Below, in pieces: positions 56,621-64,000 of a stretch of DNA of 64,000 nucleotides (position 1 is the first letter of the stretch; every line of letters starts with the position of its first letter). Below the pieces are notes generated by a model. The model was not told the origin of the DNA. It did no database searches and saw only the letters and a list, made by a program, of their open reading frames with translations. Source of the stretch: Enterobacter asburiae (GTDB lineage Bacteria; Pseudomonadota; Gammaproteobacteria; Enterobacterales; Enterobacteriaceae); NCBI RefSeq assembly GCF_007035645.1, contig NZ_AP019632.1, positions 1,922,001-1,986,000 on the forward strand, given 5' to 3'. A program made the position numbers and the translations under genes.

Positions 56621-59296
56621 ATGTCGTTAACCCTACGCGAAGCCAGTAAGGATACGTTACAGGCAGAAAATAAAACCTGGCATTACTACAGCCTGCCGCT
56701 GGCTGCCAGAACGCTTGGGGACATTTCGCGTTTACCCAAGTCATTGAAAGTTTTACTGGAAAATCTGTTGCGCTGGCAGGACGGTGACTCTGTCACCCTC
56801 GATGATATCCAGGCGCTGGCAGGGTGGCTGGAAAATGCCCATGCCGACAGAGAAATCGCCTACCGCCCGGCCAGGGTGCTGATGCAGGACTTTACCGGTG
56901 TTCCTGCCGTCGTTGATTTAGCCGCGATGCGCGAGGCCGTTAAGCGTCTCGGCGGAGATACGGCAAAAGTGAATCCGCTTTCCCCCGTTGACCTCGTCAT
57001 TGACCACTCCGTAACCGTTGACCGCTTTGGGGATGACGACGCCTTTGGCGAGAACGTGCGTCTGGAGATGGAGCGCAACCACGAGCGCTACGTGTTCCTG
57101 AAGTGGGGGCAGCAGGCGTTCAGCCGGTTTAGCGTGGTCCCGCCAGGGACCGGTATTTGTCACCAGGTTAACCTTGAATATCTGGGTAAAGCCGTCTGGA
57201 GTGAATTGCAGGATAAAGAGTGGGTCGCCTATCCGGACACGCTGGTGGGCACGGACTCCCATACCACCATGATCAACGGTCTGGGCGTGCTGGGCTGGGG
57301 CGTCGGGGGTATCGAAGCGGAAGCGGCCATGCTCGGCCAGCCGGTGTCCATGCTTATCCCTGACGTGGTGGGCTTCAAGCTCACCGGCAAGCTGTCTGAA
57401 GGCATTACCGCCACCGATCTGGTGCTCACCGTCACCCAGATGCTGCGTAAGCATGGTGTGGTGGGCAAGTTTGTAGAATTCTACGGGGATGGTCTGGATT
57501 CGCTGCCGCTGGCCGACCGCGCCACCATTGCCAATATGGCGCCGGAATACGGTGCAACCTGCGGCTTTTTCCCCATCGATGACGTCACGCTGGAATACAT
57601 GCGCCTTAGCGGGCGCAGCGAAGAGCAGGTCGCGCTGGTGGAGGCCTATACCAAAGCGCAGGGCATGTGGCGAAACCCGGGCGATGAACCGGTCTTCACC
57701 AGCACGCTCGAACTCGATATGGGAAGCGTCGAGGCGAGCCTCGCCGGACCGAAACGTCCACAGGATCGGGTTGCGCTGAGTGACGTGCCAAAAGCCTTTG
57801 CCGCCAGCAATGCCCTTGAAGTGAACGTGGCGCAGAAAGATCACCGTCCGGTCGACTATGTTCTGAACGGACATCAGTATCAGCTCCCGGATGGCGCGGT
57901 TGTTATTGCGGCTATTACCTCCTGTACCAACACCTCGAACCCCAGCGTCTTAATGGCGGCCGGTCTGCTGGCGAAAAAGGCGGTAGAGCTTGGGCTAAAA
58001 CCTCAGCCATGGGTCAAGGCCTCGCTGGCACCGGGTTCCAAAGTGGTATCGGATTACCTGGCGCAGGCCAAACTGACGCCGTACCTTGACGAACTGGGCT
58101 TTAACCTCGTGGGCTACGGCTGTACGACCTGTATTGGTAACTCCGGCCCGCTGCCTGAACCCATTGAAACGGCGATCAGGCAGGGTGACCTGACGGTAGG
58201 CGCGGTCTTGTCCGGTAACCGAAACTTTGAAGGGCGTATTCACCCGCTGGTGAAAACCAACTGGCTCGCCTCACCGCCGCTGGTTGTGGCATATGCCCTT
58301 GCAGGGAACATGAATATCAACCTGGCGACCGACCCGATTGGTCACGATCGCAAGAACGATCCTGTATACCTGAAAGATATCTGGCCATCTTCACGTGAAA
58401 TCGCGCTGGCCGTTGAAAAGGTCTCAACCGAGATGTTCCGCAAAGAGTATGCGGAGGTCTTTGAAGGCACGCCGGAGTGGAAAACCATCAACGTCGTGGG
58501 CTCAGATACCTACGACTGGCAGGATGACTCGACCTATATTCGTCTGTCGCCGTTCTTTGATGAGATGCTGGCCGAGCCGGCACCGCTTAAGGATATCCAC
58601 GGCGCGCGCATACTGGCGATGCTGGGAGATTCCGTCACGACCGACCATATCTCTCCGGCGGGGAGTATCAAAGCCGATAGCCCGGCAGGCCGTTATCTGC
58701 AAAGCCGGGGCGTCGAACGCCGCGATTTTAACTCCTACGGATCTCGTCGCGGTAATCATGAAGTCATGATGCGCGGAACGTTTGCCAACATCCGCATTCG
58801 TAACGAAATGGTCCCGGGCGTGGAAGGGGGCATGACGCGCCATCTGCCGGGGACGGAAGTCGTTTCGATCTATGATGCGGCGGTCAAATATCAACAGGAA
58901 GGAACGCCGCTGGCAGTGATCGCCGGGAAAGAGTACGGTTCCGGCTCCAGCCGCGACTGGGCGGCGAAAGGTCCGCGTCTGCTTGGCGTTCGCGTGGTCA
59001 TCGCCGAATCGTTCGAACGTATTCACCGCTCGAATCTGATCGGTATGGGGATCCTGCCGCTCGAGTTCCCTCAGGGCGTGACGCGTAAAACGCTGGGACT
59101 GACCGGGGAAGAGCAGATTGAGATTAGCGGTCTGCAAAACCTGCAGCCGGGGAAAACGGTGCCGGTGAAGTTAACGCGGGCAGACGGGGAAACCGAGGTG
59201 CTGGATTGCCGGTGCCGTATTGATACGGCAACCGAGCTGACCTATTACCAGAACGACGGCATTTTACATTATGTGATTCGTAAGATGCTGGACTGA
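56621..59296 (+). CDS. acnA: Aconitate hydratase A
   Basis: An 891-residue [4Fe-4S] enzyme interconverting citrate and isocitrate, the stress and stationary-phase aconitase. Cluster cysteines lie in [13 protein letters not shown] and [13 protein letters not shown]. The substrate-binding [13 protein letters not shown] loop lies in the C-terminal swivel domain. The ATG at 56621 follows a strong AAGGAGGAGCTT; the frame extending to 56393 runs through the ymiC terminator and is rejected. A possible -10 TATCTT lies at 56563-56568. Confidence 0.98.
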   Translation: MSLTLREASKDTLQAENKTWHYYSLPLAARTLGDISRLPKSLKVLLENLLRWQDGDSVTLDDIQALAGWLENAHADREIAYRPARVLMQDFTGVPAVVDLAAMREAVKRLGGDTAKVNPLSPVDLVIDHSVTVDRFGDDDAFGENVRLEMERNHERYVFLKWGQQAFSRFSVVPPGTGICHQVNLEYLGKAVWSELQDKEWVAYPDTLVGTDSHTTMINGLGVLGWGVGGIEAEAAMLGQPVSMLIPDVVGFKLTGKLSEGITATDLVLTVTQMLRKHGVVGKFVEFYGDGLDSLPLADRATIANMAPEYGATCGFFPIDDVTLEYMRLSGRSEEQVALVEAYTKAQGMWRNPGDEPVFTSTLELDMGSVEASLAGPKRPQDRVALSDVPKAFAASNALEVNVAQKDHRPVDYVLNGHQYQLPDGAVVIAAITSCTNTSNPSVLMAAGLLAKKAVELGLKPQPWVKASLAPGSKVVSDYLAQAKLTPYLDELGFNLVGYGCTTCIGNSGPLPEPIETAIRQGDLTVGAVLSGNRNFEGRIHPLVKTNWLASPPLVVAYALAGNMNINLATDPIGHDRKNDPVYLKDIWPSSREIALAVEKVSTEMFRKEYAEVFEGTPEWKTINVVGSDTYDWQDDSTYIRLSPFFDEMLAEPAPLKDIHGARILAMLGDSVTTDHISPAGSIKADSPAGRYLQSRGVERRDFNSYGSRRGNHEVMMRGTFANIRIRNEMVPGVEGGMTRHLPGTEVVSIYDAAVKYQQEGTPLAVIAGKEYGSGSSRDWAAKGPRLLGVRVVIAESFERIHRSNLIGMGILPLEFPQGVTRKTLGLTGEEQIEISGLQNLQPGKTVPVKLTRADGETEVLDCRCRIDTATELTYYQNDGILHYVIRKMLD

Positions 59297-59303
59297 TGAA
59301 ACG

Positions 59304-59330
59304 AGCCCGGCACCCGTGCCGGGCTTTTTA
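59304..59330 (+). terminator. acnA terminator
   Basis: AGCCCGGCAC (59304-59313), short loop, GTGCCGGGCT (59316-59325), then TTTT. It lies between the convergent acnA and ribA genes. Confidence 0.92.
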
Positions 59331-59333
59331 GCA

Positions 59334-59924
59334 TCACTCTTTCAGCAGATGGCCCATTTTGGCGGCTTTGGTATCCAGGTAGTGGGCGTTTTTCGGGTTT
59401 CGGCCGACAATCAGCGGTACGCGCTCGACGATGTTGATCCCCGCTTCGGTCAGGATCTCCACTTTTTTCGGATTATTGGTCAGGAGGCGAACTTCGTCCA
59501 CACCCAGCAGTTTGAACATATCGGCGCACAAGGTGAAGTCGCGTTCGTCAGCGGCAAAGCCAAGCTGATGGTTTGCTTCAACCGTATCGTAGCCCTGGTC
59601 CTGAAGCGCGTAAGCGCGGATTTTATTCAGTAGACCAATATTACGACCTTCCTGACGGTGATAAAGCAACACTCCGCGGCCTTCTTCTGCAATATGAGAC
59701 AGGGCGGCTTCCAGCTGGAAACCACAATCACAGCGCAGGCTGAACAGCGCGTCGCCGGTAAGACACTCTGAATGGACGCGGGACAGAACCGGCGTCTGCC
59801 CTGAAATGTCGCCATACACCAGCGCGACATGATCCTGTCCGGTTGCCAGTTCTTCAAAACCCACCATCAGGAAATCGCCCCATGGGGTTGGCAGTTTGGC
59901 TTCTGCCACACGTTTAAGCTGCAT
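59334..59924 (-). CDS. ribA: GTP cyclohydrolase II RibA
   Basis: A 196-residue zinc enzyme that opens GTP to the first riboflavin precursor. The zinc ligands C54, C65 and C67 are in [18 protein letters not shown], and the [17 protein letters not shown] and [11 protein letters not shown] motifs are intact. Length matches E. coli RibA exactly. Confidence 0.98.
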   Translation of the reverse strand: MQLKRVAEAKLPTPWGDFLMVGFEELATGQDHVALVYGDISGQTPVLSRVHSECLTGDALFSLRCDCGFQLEAALSHIAEEGRGVLLYHRQEGRNIGLLNKIRAYALQDQGYDTVEANHQLGFAADERDFTLCADMFKLLGVDEVRLLTNNPKKVEILTEAGINIVERVPLIVGRNPKNAHYLDTKAAKMGHLLKE

Positions 59925-60121
59925 GTGATTCTCCAGAGTAGGCTGACACGTTTCGTGCCTTTGCCCTGTTTTGCTTTCTGTATCAGTTCATTTTGCCACA
60001 AGCTCAGCAGGTTCGCCTAATGGGCACCATGCTATATGAACGTTAAACGCACGATCCGACATATCCACCCGGAGGATTAATTTCAGTTATGATTGTGACG
60101 CTTAGCGAAAAAGGAGAAGAC

Positions 60122-60889
60122 ATGCTTTCAATCGCCAGACGTACGGCAGCAGGTGCGGCCATTTTACTGATTATGCCTCTGGCCGTATGGCTTTCAGGCT
60201 GGATGTGGCAGCCCGGGCAGAACGCCACGTGGCTGAAAACGTTATACTGGATAACGGAAACGGTCACCCAGCCGTGGGGGATTATTACCCACGTACTCCT
60301 CTGCGCCTGGTTTCTGTGGTGCCTGCGCTTTCGTCTGCGCACGGCGCTGATGCTCTTTGCGATCCTCGGGGGCGCTATCCTTGTCGGTCAGGGCGTGAAG
60401 TCCTGGGTTAAAGATCGCGTTCAGGAGCCGCGTCCTTTTGTCGTCTGGCTGGAAAAAACGCATCATGTTCCGGTAGATGAGTTCTACAATTTAAAGCGTA
60501 AAGATCGCGGCGCGCTGGTGAAAGAACAGCTTGCGGAACAGCAGGATATCCCTAAATTCTTGCGTAAACACTGGCAGAAAGAGACCGGGTTCGCGTTTCC
60601 TTCCGGTCACACCATGTTTGCGGCCAGCTGGGCGTTGCTGGGGGTTGGGCTGCTTTGGCCAAGGCGTCGAACGATTACTATCGTGATTTTACTGGTCTGG
60701 GCGACGGGGGTTATGGGCAGCCGCTTGCTGCTGGGGATGCACTGGCCGCGCGACCTGGTCGTCGCCACGCTCATCTCATGGCTGCTGATTATGATGGCGA
60801 CCTGGCTCACTGAACGATTCTGCGGCCCGCTAACGCCACCGCCAGAAGAGAAAGAAGAAATAGCCGAAAGGGACCAGACAGACGCCTGA
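60122..60889 (+). CDS. pgpB: Phosphatidylglycerophosphatase B
   Basis: A 255-residue inner membrane PAP2 phosphatase acting on phosphatidylglycerophosphate and undecaprenyl pyrophosphate. The three motifs are present: K97-x6-R104-P105, PSGH (160-163) and S200-R201-x5-H207. Six membrane segments are likely. The ATG at 60122 fits the family; the frame from 60089 adds an unsupported extension. Confidence 0.96.
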   Translation: MLSIARRTAAGAAILLIMPLAVWLSGWMWQPGQNATWLKTLYWITETVTQPWGIITHVLLCAWFLWCLRFRLRTALMLFAILGGAILVGQGVKSWVKDRVQEPRPFVVWLEKTHHVPVDEFYNLKRKDRGALVKEQLAEQQDIPKFLRKHWQKETGFAFPSGHTMFAASWALLGVGLLWPRRRTITIVILLVWATGVMGSRLLLGMHWPRDLVVATLISWLLIMMATWLTERFCGPLTPPPEEKEEIAERDQTDA

Positions 60890-61037
60890 CGGTTGATATT
60901 CCGCATTTTGCCCATAGATCCATGACCTGCGCGTCACTTTTTCCGTTTCGCGCTCGTCGCTAAAATGGTAGTTTATAAGGCTGATTGCGGTGAATTGAAC
61001 ACACTTTATTCGCTTGAACCACATAACGGGAAGTAAT

Positions 61038-61346
61038 GTGAAATATTTACTCATTTTCTTACTGGTATTGGCGATTTTTGTCATTTCAGTCACGTTGGGT
61101 GCACAAAACGATCAGCAGGTGACGTTTAACTATCTGCTGGCTCAGGGTGAGTATCGCGTCTCAAGCCTGCTGGCGGTCTTATTTGCTGCCGGCTTTGCCA
61201 TTGGCTGGCTGGTTTGCGGTCTGTTCTGGCTGAAAGTCCGTGTTTCTCTTGCGCGCGCTGAACGTAAAATTAAGCGACTCGAAAATAACATTGCCCCTGC
61301 GTCTGACATTCCGGAAAGCTCTGGTGTGCCGGTCGTGAAGGAATAA
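61038..61346 (+). CDS. lapA: LPS assembly protein LapA
   Basis: A 102-residue inner membrane protein (formerly YciS) with two membrane segments (about 2-20 and 43-65) and a basic coiled C-terminus. It starts at GTG 61038 (family start MKYLLIFLLVLAIF). It partners LapB in control of LPS synthesis and is in the same operon, six bases before lapB. Confidence 0.95.
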   Translation: MKYLLIFLLVLAIFVISVTLGAQNDQQVTFNYLLAQGEYRVSSLLAVLFAAGFAIGWLVCGLFWLKVRVSLARAERKIKRLENNIAPASDIPESSGVPVVKE

Positions 61347-61352
61347 TCGACT

Positions 61353-62522
61353 ATGCTGGAGTTGTTGTTTCTGCTTTTGCCTGTAGCCGCAGCCTATGGC
61401 TGGTATATGGGCCGCAGAAGTGCGCAACAAACAAAACAGGATGAGGCCAACCGGCTCTCCCGCGACTACGTTGCGGGGGTGAACTTCCTCCTGAGCAATC
61501 AGCAGGACAAAGCGGTAGATCTGTTCCTCGATATGCTGAAAGAGGATACGGGGACGGTTGAAGCGCATCTCACCCTGGGCAACCTGTTCCGCTCGCGCGG
61601 CGAGGTCGATCGCGCCATTCGCATTCACCAGACTCTGATGGAAAGCGCCTCGCTGACCTACGATCAACGTCTCCTTGCGGTGCAACAGCTGGGGCGGGAT
61701 TACATGGCCGCGGGGTTGTACGATCGCGCTGAAGATATGTTCGCGCAGCTGGTGGACGAAACAGATTTCCGCATCGGCGCGCTGCAGCAGCTCCTGCAGA
61801 TTTATCAGGCCACCAGCGACTGGCAGAAAGCCATTGATACCGCTGAACGTCTGGTGAAGCTGGGTAAAGATAAGCAGCGCGTTGAGATCGCCCATTTCTA
61901 CTGTGAGCTTGCTCTTCAGCAGATGGGCAACGACGACATGGATAAAGCCATGGCGCTGCTGAAGAAAGGCGCCGCCGCGGACCGCAACAGCGCGCGCATC
62001 TCCATCATGATGGGGCGCGTCTTTATGGCGAATGGCGACTACGCCAAAGCCGTTGAAAGCCTGCTGCGGGTTATCGACCAGGACAAAGAACTGGTCAGTG
62101 AAACGCTGGAAATGCTGCAAACCTGCTATCAACAGCTCGACAAGCAGGAAGAGTGGGTAGCTTTCCTGCGTCGCTGCGTGGAAGAAAATACCGGCGCCAC
62201 CGCTGAACTGATGCTCTCTGACGTTGTTGAGCAGTATGAGGGAAGCGACACCGCGCAGGTTTATATTACGCGTCAGCTGCAACGTCATCCGACCATGCGG
62301 GTGTTCCATAAGCTAATGGATTACCACCTGAACGACGCTGAAGAAGGGCGCGCCAAAGAGAGCCTGATGGTGCTGCGCGACATGGTTGGCGAACAGGTGC
62401 GCAGCAAGCCGCGCTATCGCTGCCAGAAGTGTGGTTTTACCGCGTATACGCTCTACTGGCACTGTCCTTCCTGCCGCGCCTGGTCCACCATCAAGCCAAT
62501 CCGTGGCCTGGACGGGCAGTAA
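61353..62522 (+). CDS. lapB: LPS assembly protein LapB
   Basis: A 389-residue protein (formerly YciM) with one N-terminal anchor (MLELLFLLLPVAAAYGWYMG) and a cytoplasmic array of about nine TPR units. It ends in a rubredoxin-like zinc site, YRCQKCGFTAYTLYWHCPSC. It recruits FtsH to degrade LpxC and so balances LPS and phospholipid synthesis, with PbgA/YejM as regulator. Confidence 0.97.
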   Translation: MLELLFLLLPVAAAYGWYMGRRSAQQTKQDEANRLSRDYVAGVNFLLSNQQDKAVDLFLDMLKEDTGTVEAHLTLGNLFRSRGEVDRAIRIHQTLMESASLTYDQRLLAVQQLGRDYMAAGLYDRAEDMFAQLVDETDFRIGALQQLLQIYQATSDWQKAIDTAERLVKLGKDKQRVEIAHFYCELALQQMGNDDMDKAMALLKKGAAADRNSARISIMMGRVFMANGDYAKAVESLLRVIDQDKELVSETLEMLQTCYQQLDKQEEWVAFLRRCVEENTGATAELMLSDVVEQYEGSDTAQVYITRQLQRHPTMRVFHKLMDYHLNDAEEGRAKESLMVLRDMVGEQVRSKPRYRCQKCGFTAYTLYWHCPSCRAWSTIKPIRGLDGQ

Positions 62523-62707
62523 TTTTTTAAAACGCCGCATTTTAGTTACAACATACTGAAGGTTTTTCCCTTGTCCTGAACTCCGTGCGGTTTGCCGGCC
62601 TGGCAGGCGCGTAAATGGATCCTGTCAATTTGCGGCGTCGGCAGGTAGAATGCTGGCCGTTTATCTGTTCCGCGCCGCTGCGCGCCCATAGACGAAAAGG
62701 GCTGGTC

Positions 62708-63445
62708 ATGACGTCTGTTACATCCTCCACTTCCCGCGTAATTACGGATTCTCCTGTTGTTGTTGCGCTTGATTACAATAAGCGTGACGCTGCACTGGCG
62801 TTTGTCGACGGCATCGACCCTCGCGACTGCCGTCTGAAAGTTGGCAAAGAGATGTTCACGCTGTTTGGACCGCAAATCGTTCGCGATCTGCAGCAGCGCG
62901 GCTTTGACGTTTTCCTCGACCTGAAATTCCACGATATCCCGAATACCACGGCGCACGCGGTTGCCGCAGCCGCAGAGCTGGGCGTATGGATGGTCAACAT
63001 CCACGCATCGGGTGGGGCAAGAATGATGACGGCCGCCCGTGAGGCGCTCCTGCCGTTCGGTAAAGATGCACCGTTGCTGATTGCGGTCACCGTACTGACC
63101 AGTATGGACGAAAACGATCTACGCGACCTGGGCGTGACGTTGTCACCCGCCGAGCATGCCGAACGTCTCGCGCGTCTGACGCAGCATTGCGGCCTGGATG
63201 GCGTTGTTTGTTCCGCGCAGGAAGCGGTACGTTTCAAATCAGCGCTGGGCCAGGATTTTAAACTGGTTACGCCGGGTATCCGTCCTGCAGGCAGCGAAGT
63301 GGGCGATCAGCGCCGCATTATGACGCCTGAGCAGGCGCTAGCTGCTGGCGTTGACTATATGGTCATCGGGCGTCCGGTGACGCAGTCTGCCAACCCGGCT
63401 GAGACGCTTAAGGCTATCAACGCATCGCTGAAAAAGGGGGCCTAA
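62708..63445 (+). CDS. pyrF: Orotidine 5'-phosphate decarboxylase PyrF
   Basis: A 245-residue TIM-barrel enzyme making UMP from OMP. The catalytic D71-x-K73-x-x-D76 array in [10 protein letters not shown], with D22 and K44, is intact. The ATG at 62708 gives the family length; the frame from 62615 extends into the leader. The TAA stop shares its last base with the yciH ATG. Confidence 0.98.
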   Translation: MTSVTSSTSRVITDSPVVVALDYNKRDAALAFVDGIDPRDCRLKVGKEMFTLFGPQIVRDLQQRGFDVFLDLKFHDIPNTTAHAVAAAAELGVWMVNIHASGGARMMTAAREALLPFGKDAPLLIAVTVLTSMDENDLRDLGVTLSPAEHAERLARLTQHCGLDGVVCSAQEAVRFKSALGQDFKLVTPGIRPAGSEVGDQRRIMTPEQALAAGVDYMVIGRPVTQSANPAETLKAINASLKKGA

Positions 63446-63771
63446 TGACCGATTCCAACAGCCGTCTGGTCTATTCAACCGACAGCGGGCGTATAGACGA
63501 GCCGAAAGCGAAAGTGGAACGTCCTAAGGGGGACGGCATCGTTCGGATCCAGCGCCAGACCAGTGGACGAAAAGGGAAAGGGGTTTGCCTTATCTCCGGC
63601 ATTGACCTGGGTGATGCTGAACTGGCAAAGCTGGCGGCCGAGTTGAAAAAGAAATGTGGCTGCGGCGGCGCCGTGAAAGACGGTATTATTGAAATCCAGG
63701 GAGATAAGCGCGATTTAATAAAATCTCTGCTGGAAGCCAAAGGGATGAAAGTCAAACTGGCAGGCGGTTAA
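63445..63771 (+). CDS. yciH: SUI1/eIF1-like translation factor YciH
   Basis: A 108-residue protein of the eIF1/SUI1 fold, with the RQTSGRKGKGVCLI basic loop and KKKCGCGGAVKDGIIEIQGDKRD core. It can affect initiation fidelity in vitro; its physiological role is unsettled. It is translationally coupled to pyrF. Confidence 0.95.
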   Translation: MTDSNSRLVYSTDSGRIDEPKAKVERPKGDGIVRIQRQTSGRKGKGVCLISGIDLGDAELAKLAAELKKKCGCGGAVKDGIIEIQGDKRDLIKSLLEAKGMKVKLAGG

Positions 63772-63778
63772 AATAAAT

Positions 63779-63802
63779 GAGCCACGGCAAATGCCGTGGC
63801 TC
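63779..63802. terminator. pyrF-yciH downstream hairpin
   Basis: GAGCCACGGCA (63779-63789) pairs with TGCCGTGGCTC (63792-63802): an 11-base perfect stem between convergent yciH and osmB, followed by GTGTTATATA rather than a strong T run. Confidence 0.7.
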
Positions 63803-63876
63803 GTGTTATATACGTGCGTATGTCAGACCTGAAATGCGTTCAAATATCGCAATACCGGGGAAGGCTTAGAGAATAA

Positions 63877-64000
63877 TTATTTGCCAACCTGGTGACCGAT
63901 AATACCACCGACAGCAGCGCCACCTAATGTACCCAGCGTACTACCATCCGTTAATACTGCACCACCGAGAGCACCGGCACCGGCACCAATAGCGGTGTTA
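63877..64000 (-). CDS. osmB: Osmotically inducible lipoprotein OsmB, C-terminal part
   Basis: Only the last 40 codons and stop are present; the gene runs off the right edge. The visible sequence NTAIGAGAGALGGAVLTDGS and then LGTLGGAAVGGIIGHQVGK is the glycine-zipper region of OsmB. The lipoprotein signal lies outside the window. E. coli osmB is induced by osmotic stress and RpoS. Confidence 0.93.
   Translation of the reverse strand, partial: NTAIGAGAGALGGAVLTDGSTLGTLGGAAVGGIIGHQVGK

Noticed and set aside
61179..62309. A 376-codon frame antisense to lapB
   Set aside because: Shadow of the TPR coding region; compositionally odd and without motifs.

Overview
The window is a stretch of chromosomal backbone from a member of the Enterobacteriaceae. 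Nearly every protein matches an Escherichia coli K-12 counterpart over its full length, and the gene order follows the narX-to-osmB part of the E. coli map. Departures from K-12 (a MarR/GNAT gene, leuE and an S4-type potassium channel near cls, and yedEF beside trpA) suggest Enterobacter, Lelliottia or a close relative. That genus call is inference from remembered gene order and protein sequence. I see no prophage, insertion sequence, CRISPR array or integrase.

Layout. 1-8.9 kb is the nitrate respiration cluster: the 5' end of narX, the transporter narK and the narGHJI operon, with FNR boxes and NarL heptamers upstream of narK and narG. 8.9-10.4 kb is an accessory divergent pair, an EamA-type exporter and an Lrp-type regulator. 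10.36-11.0 kb holds a heptamer tandem repeat, a REP element, two 176-bp repeats carrying the last 19 bases of tRNA-Tyr, and one tRNA-Tyr gene. 11-22 kb holds purU, ychJ, rssA, rssB (RpoS turnover), galU, hns, tdk, adhE and ychE. 22-27.7 kb is the oligopeptide permease operon oppABCDF.

27.7-37.4 kb mixes core genes (yciU, clsA, yciY, yciI, tonB, yciA, yciB, yciC, ompW) with genes absent from the same place in K-12: a voltage-sensor potassium channel with a zinc ribbon, leuE, the MarR/GNAT fusion, a YkgJ-type cysteine cluster protein and an unknown exported protein. 37.5-39 kb is yedF-yedE. 39.2-45.9 kb is the complete trp operon (trpL-E-GD-CF-B-A) with promoter, TrpR operator and attenuator. 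46-51.4 kb holds rnm, yciO, rluB, btuR, yciK, sohB and yciN. 51.8-59.3 kb holds topA, cysB, three very small genes (ymiA, yciX, ymiC) and acnA. 59.3-64 kb holds ribA, pgpB, lapA-lapB, pyrF-yciH and the 3' end of osmB.

Functional themes are anaerobic and mixed-acid metabolism (nar, adhE, FNR-type sites), envelope lipid and LPS maintenance (clsA, pgpB, lapAB, yciB, yciC), peptide and amino acid transport and synthesis (opp, leuE, trp), and global regulation (H-NS, RssB, CysB, TopA). The least ordinary signals are the tRNA-derived repeat array, the channel and MarR/GNAT content of the kch-equivalent region, two stacked palindromes upstream of ompW, and YmiA/YmiC, two tiny membrane proteins that look like paralogs flanking yciX.
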